64,000 bases of DNA from CAYMYN01 sp964394665 (GTDB taxonomy: Bacteria > Planctomycetota > UBA1135 > GCA-002686595). The notes under the pieces are model-generated. The model searched no databases. It worked only from the letters and a program-made list of their open reading frames with translations, and had not been told where the DNA came from. A program made the position numbers and the translations under genes. Below, one piece after another: positions 59,972-64,000 of this stretch (position 1 is its first letter; each line of letters opens with the position of its first letter). The DNA lies in the NCBI GenBank assembly GCA_964394665.1, contig CAYMYN010000002.1, positions 186,001 to 250,000 of the forward strand, read 5' to 3'.

Positions 59972-60331
59972 CTAGACGCCCATGCGCATGACTTCGCGGT
60001 AGGCCTCGACCAGCTTGTTGCGGGTCGCCAGCGCGAACTTGAAGGTCAGGTCGGACTGCTTGATGCGCGCCGCGACCTCGTGCAGGTCGTTGACCTTCCC
60101 GGAGAGGATGTCGAGGTGCACGGTTTCGCCGTGCTTGACGGCGGCGTCGAGTTGTTCGAGTCCGCGGGTGAGCTGGCCGGCGAAGGGCTTGGTGCCCGAC
60201 GCGGCCGAGGCATCGGCGCCGAGCGAGTCGGGGAGGCGCTCGGCGAGCCGCGCCGCGGTCTCGGCCTGCCGACGCAGCGCGGCCTCGATGGCGGCGCTGG
60301 CCAGTCCGCCGCTTCCGATGCGATCGACCAT
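59972..60331 (-). CDS. fliE: Flagellar hook-basal body complex protein FliE
   Basis: A 119-residue FliE, the adapter between the MS-ring and the rod. The C-terminal half is diagnostic: LDILSGKVNDLHEVAARIKQSDLTFKFALATRNKLVEAYREVMRMGV, in place of the usual LxxVLxALQKAxLSLxxxVQVRNKLVEAYQEVMRMQV. The N-terminal ~60 residues are hydrophilic. The gene sits in the standard flgB-flgC-fliE-fliF order. Confidence 0.94.
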   Translation of the reverse strand: MVDRIGSGGLASAAIEAALRRQAETAARLAERLPDSLGADASAASGTKPFAGQLTRGLEQLDAAVKHGETVHLDILSGKVNDLHEVAARIKQSDLTFKFALATRNKLVEAYREVMRMGV

Positions 60332-60363
60332 CTTGCGATTCCTCCGCGGGGTGGGTCAGGGGT

Positions 60364-60795
60364 TCACTGGGCGAGCTGCAGGGCGCGCTCGGCCATGCGG
60401 ACGAAGCCGCGTTGGGCCTCGAGGTTGGCCTCGTAGGCGCGCATCGCGGTGATCAGGTCGGCCATCTCGCGCGCCGTCTCGACGTTGGGGAACCTGACCA
60501 GCCCGCGTTCGTCGGCGTCGGGGTGACTGGGGTCGTAGATCTCCTCGAAGGGCGTGTGGGTGTCGGGCTGGATGCCCGCCACGCGCACGCCGCGGGTCGA
60601 TTCGCTGCCGTCGCGCAGGCGCTGCAGGATCGGCTCGAAGTGCACCGTCTGGCGACGGTACGGGCCGCCCTCGGCGGTGCGTGTCGTGCGCGCGTTGGCG
60701 ATGTTGCGCGCGATGACGTCGATGCGCGTGCGCTCGGCGGCGAGTCCGCTGGAGGAGATGCGCAGGCTGGTGAAGAGTTCGCGGAATCCGTCCAT
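60364..60795 (-). CDS. flgC: Flagellar basal-body rod protein FlgC
   Basis: A 143-residue FlgC, a proximal-rod subunit at the usual length. The N-terminus FTSLRISSSGLAAERTRIDVIARNIANARTTRTAEGGPYRRQTVHFEP and the C-terminus PNVETAREMADLITAMRAYEANLEAQRGFVRMAERALQL are family hallmarks. It is 2 bp from flgB and 32 bp before fliE. Confidence 0.96.
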   Translation of the reverse strand: MDGFRELFTSLRISSSGLAAERTRIDVIARNIANARTTRTAEGGPYRRQTVHFEPILQRLRDGSESTRGVRVAGIQPDTHTPFEEIYDPSHPDADERGLVRFPNVETAREMADLITAMRAYEANLEAQRGFVRMAERALQLAQ

Positions 60796-60797
60796 GA

Positions 60798-61157
60798 CTA
60801 GCGGTCCTCCATGATGGCGCTGCGGACGAGCTCCATGCGCCCGGCCAGGATCGTGGCGTAGGTCTCGAACAAGAGCCGGTTCTCGCTGGCTGCGTTCATC
60901 TCGAGCTCGAGCTGCACGTTGTTGCCGTCGGGCCCCGCGGGCGTGTCGAGGTCGGTCAAGACCTGCGGGGTGACGCGCTCGAGGTCCTTGCGCCCGCGGC
61001 GCAGCTCCTGGGCCACCAGGTCCTCGAACCGCACGACCTGGCGCTTGTGGCCCGGCGTGTTGATCTGCGCGATGTTGCTCGTGATCACCCGCCCGCGCAG
61101 GGTGGTCGCGGACAACAGGCGCAGCAGCAGGCGGCCGTCGTCTCCCTGGAGGTCCAT
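60798..61157 (-). CDS. flgB: Flagellar basal-body rod protein FlgB
   Basis: A 119-residue FlgB, a proximal-rod subunit. The N-terminus LLRLLSATTLRGRVITSNIAQINTPGHKRQVVRFED and the C-terminus NNVQLELEMNAASENRLLFETYATILAGRMELVRSAI match the family. The TSNIAQINTPGHKR loop takes the place of the commoner xxNIANxxTPGYKA. The start is ATG 61157, following the activator gene by 8 bp. Confidence 0.93.
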   Translation of the reverse strand: MDLQGDDGRLLLRLLSATTLRGRVITSNIAQINTPGHKRQVVRFEDLVAQELRRGRKDLERVTPQVLTDLDTPAGPDGNNVQLELEMNAASENRLLFETYATILAGRMELVRSAIMEDR

Positions 61158-61165
61158 GGCGCGTC

Positions 61166-62566
<1,401 letters not shown>

Positions 62567-62568
62567 GA

Positions 62569-63804
62569 TCAGCGGGGAGCGACGGGGGCTTCGGGACGGG
62601 TTGCGGGGGGAGTGAGCGGGACACGGATGCGGACACGCGCGCCCCCGAGGGGGGAGCGGCGCGGGTCGAGTTCGAGGGCTCCGCCGTGCAGGTCGGCGAT
62701 GGCGTGCACCAGGGAGAGCCCCAGGCCCGTGCCTTCGGCGCGGGTGGTGAAGAAGGGGTCGGTGACGCGCGCCAGGTGTTGGATCGGGATGCCGGGGCCG
62801 GCGTCCTCGACCTCGAGCACGGCGTCGTCGCGCTCGCGACGGAGCTCGACGCGCAGGGCGCCGCCGCCGGGCTGCACGTGGATCGCGTTGGCCACGAGGT
62901 TGCGCAGGGCCTGGCGCAGTTGGACGCGGTCGCCGCGCAGTTCCTCGAGCCGACAGTCGACCTCGATCGGCCAGCGCTCCGGCCCGTCGAGGCCGCGCAC
63001 GGCAAGGGCCAGGGTCTCCTCGACGAAGGGGCCCGCGGCGAAGGTCTCGACGCACAGGCGCGCGGGCTCGGCGAGCGAGAGCAGACCGGCGATGATGCCC
63101 TCGACCTCGCGCACGCCCTCGCGGATGGCTTCGAGCCAGCGGCGTTGTCTGGTCTCGTGCGCTGGGTCGAGCCCGCGACCCGGAGCCCAGGCGCGCAGGA
63201 GCAGCTCGGCGAAGCCGCCCACCGCGTTCATGGGGTTGCGGATCTCGTGCGCGAGGCCGCCGGCCATGGTGCCGAGGGCGGCCATCTTGTCCACGCGGTG
63301 CAGGCGTTCGGCGAGCGACTCGAGCTCGGTGCGGTCGTCGACGATCTCGACCGAGCCCGCGAGCTCGCCCGCGGCGCTGGTCACCGGCGAACGCCGGGCG
63401 GCGACGCGGCGCAGATCGCCGTCGGGGCGAGACACCTCGAGCGACCCCGTCGCGCCCGCCGTCAGCCCCGGCAGCGCGCCGCGGCCGAGCAACTCGCGCG
63501 GCTCGCGCCCGAGGATCTCGGCCAGGGCGCGATTGACGCGCACCAGCCTGCCGGACGCGTCGCGCACGCCCACGCCGCAGGGCAGGGCCTCGAGGATCGC
63601 CTCCAGCCACTCGCGCGTGCGGTCGAGCTCGCCGACCTTGCGCTCGAGCTCGGCGTTGGTCTCGACGAGCTCGCGCTCCATGCGCTCGGCGCGCTCGGCG
63701 AGCCGCTCGTAGCCGTTCAGCAGATCGCCCGAGACGGCCCGCAGCGCGGCCGCCATGGCGTCGAGCTCGGTGCTCGCGCCCGTGGACTGGACCAGCGTGT
63801 TCAC
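62569..63804 (-). CDS. PAS-domain sensor histidine kinase (FlrB-like)
   Basis: A 411-residue soluble kinase without membrane segments. A coiled-coil N-terminus (~1-65) is followed by a PAS domain (~66-160, WLEAILEALPCGVGVRDASGRLVRVNRALAEILG) and a dimerisation/phosphorylation helix with His186 (GGLAHEIRNPMNAVGG). The ATPase domain has N (LRNLVANAIHV), G1 (VEDAGPGIP) and G2 (GTGLGLSLV) boxes. It pairs with the response regulator 2 bp downstream. As in FlrB of Vibrio, a cytosolic PAS kinase in a flagellar operon suggests it senses an assembly state. GTG 63804 overlaps the upstream TPR stop (GTGA). Confidence 0.9.
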   Translation of the reverse strand: MNTLVQSTGASTELDAMAAALRAVSGDLLNGYERLAERAERMERELVETNAELERKVGELDRTREWLEAILEALPCGVGVRDASGRLVRVNRALAEILGREPRELLGRGALPGLTAGATGSLEVSRPDGDLRRVAARRSPVTSAAGELAGSVEIVDDRTELESLAERLHRVDKMAALGTMAGGLAHEIRNPMNAVGGFAELLLRAWAPGRGLDPAHETRQRRWLEAIREGVREVEGIIAGLLSLAEPARLCVETFAAGPFVEETLALAVRGLDGPERWPIEVDCRLEELRGDRVQLRQALRNLVANAIHVQPGGGALRVELRRERDDAVLEVEDAGPGIPIQHLARVTDPFFTTRAEGTGLGLSLVHAIADLHGGALELDPRRSPLGGARVRIRVPLTPPATRPEAPVAPR

Positions 63805-64000
63805 GGCGTCCTCCGCTCGGCGAGGCGCGTCTCGAAGGCGATGCGCCAGGCGACGAACTCGCGCTCTTCCCGCGCGCGGCGGGCCAACTCGTGGGTCGGC
63901 TCGAGCGCGGCGATCAAGCTCTCGTGGGCGCGCAGGGCCTCGTCGAGGCGGCCCAGGCCCTCCAGGCAGCGCGCGCGCCAGAAGTCGGCCTCGGGAAGCC
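63801..64000 (-). CDS. TPR-like protein, C-terminal fragment (continues outside window)
   Basis: The last ~65 residues of a protein that enters from the right edge. FWRARCLEGLGRLDEALRAHESLIAALEPTHELARRAREE is a tetratricopeptide-type helix pair, followed by a helical tail ending RLAERRTP. Its TGA (63801-63803) overlaps the kinase GTG start, so it belongs to the same operon. A scaffold role is likely for a TPR protein; nothing more can be said from the fragment. Confidence 0.7.
   Translation of the reverse strand, partial: LPEADFWRARCLEGLGRLDEALRAHESLIAALEPTHELARRAREEREFVAWRIAFETRLAERRTP

Overview
This is a 64 kb window of a high-GC, diderm, flagellated bacterium. L-ring and P-ring genes (flgH, flgI) show an outer membrane. 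A predicted selenoprotein, a secreted beta-propeller/dihaem cytochrome, a large lone protein of carboxypeptidase-regulatory-like repeats and a lipocalin-like secreted protein together suggest a Planctomycetota-type genome. That placement is inference; no rRNA or tRNA was found to test it.

Layout. 0-16.3 kb holds housekeeping and redox/metal genes: the gyrA 3' end, yqeY, murJ, a B12-dependent ribonucleotide reductase (nrdJ) behind tandem NrdR-like boxes, a CDF metal transporter, a DsbD-family thiol:disulfide interchange protein whose in-frame TGA reads best as selenocysteine, feoAB behind a Fur-like box, rpiA, and the propeller/cytochrome gene. 16.7-30.9 kb is a plus-strand flagellar cluster (fliK, flgD, flgE; then flgF, G, A, H, I, J, N, K, L, a small unknown gene and a GNAT gene). 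It has two sigma-54 promoters and a strong hairpin between the two units. 31-38.8 kb is mixed: a membrane-anchored unknown plus a GT-C glycosyltransferase, an internally duplicated helical protein behind a sigma-28-like promoter, gmhA, an XRE regulator, a metal-binding-domain pair and selO. 38.8-41.1 kb, visibly lower in GC around 39.8-41 kb, is a small integron-type cassette array on the minus strand (Imm50-like and alpha/beta hydrolase cassettes, each ending in an attC-like site, then a GIY-YIG gene) with no integrase in the window. 41.5-49.9 kb holds a lipoprotein, the large repeat protein, pilT, an EEP-family phosphohydrolase, ispG and a FAD oxidoreductase. 49.9-64 kb is a tightly overlapped minus-strand flagellar operon: a TPR gene, an FlrB/FlrC-like two-component pair, flgB, flgC, fliE, F, G, H, I, J, a MotE/YlxF-like gene, motA, two motB-type genes, fliL, fliM, fliN.

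How it fits together. The FlrC-like sigma-54 activator at the head of the right-hand operon is the obvious candidate to drive the two sigma-54 promoters of the left-hand cluster. Together the clusters give the rod, hook, hook-filament junction, MS-ring, switch, stator and export ATPase. The export gate (flhAB, fliPQR), flagellin, sigma factors and chemotaxis genes lie elsewhere. Several promoters sit so close to start codons that leaderless mRNAs are likely. Long perfect GC hairpins, mostly without T-tracts, close transcription units.
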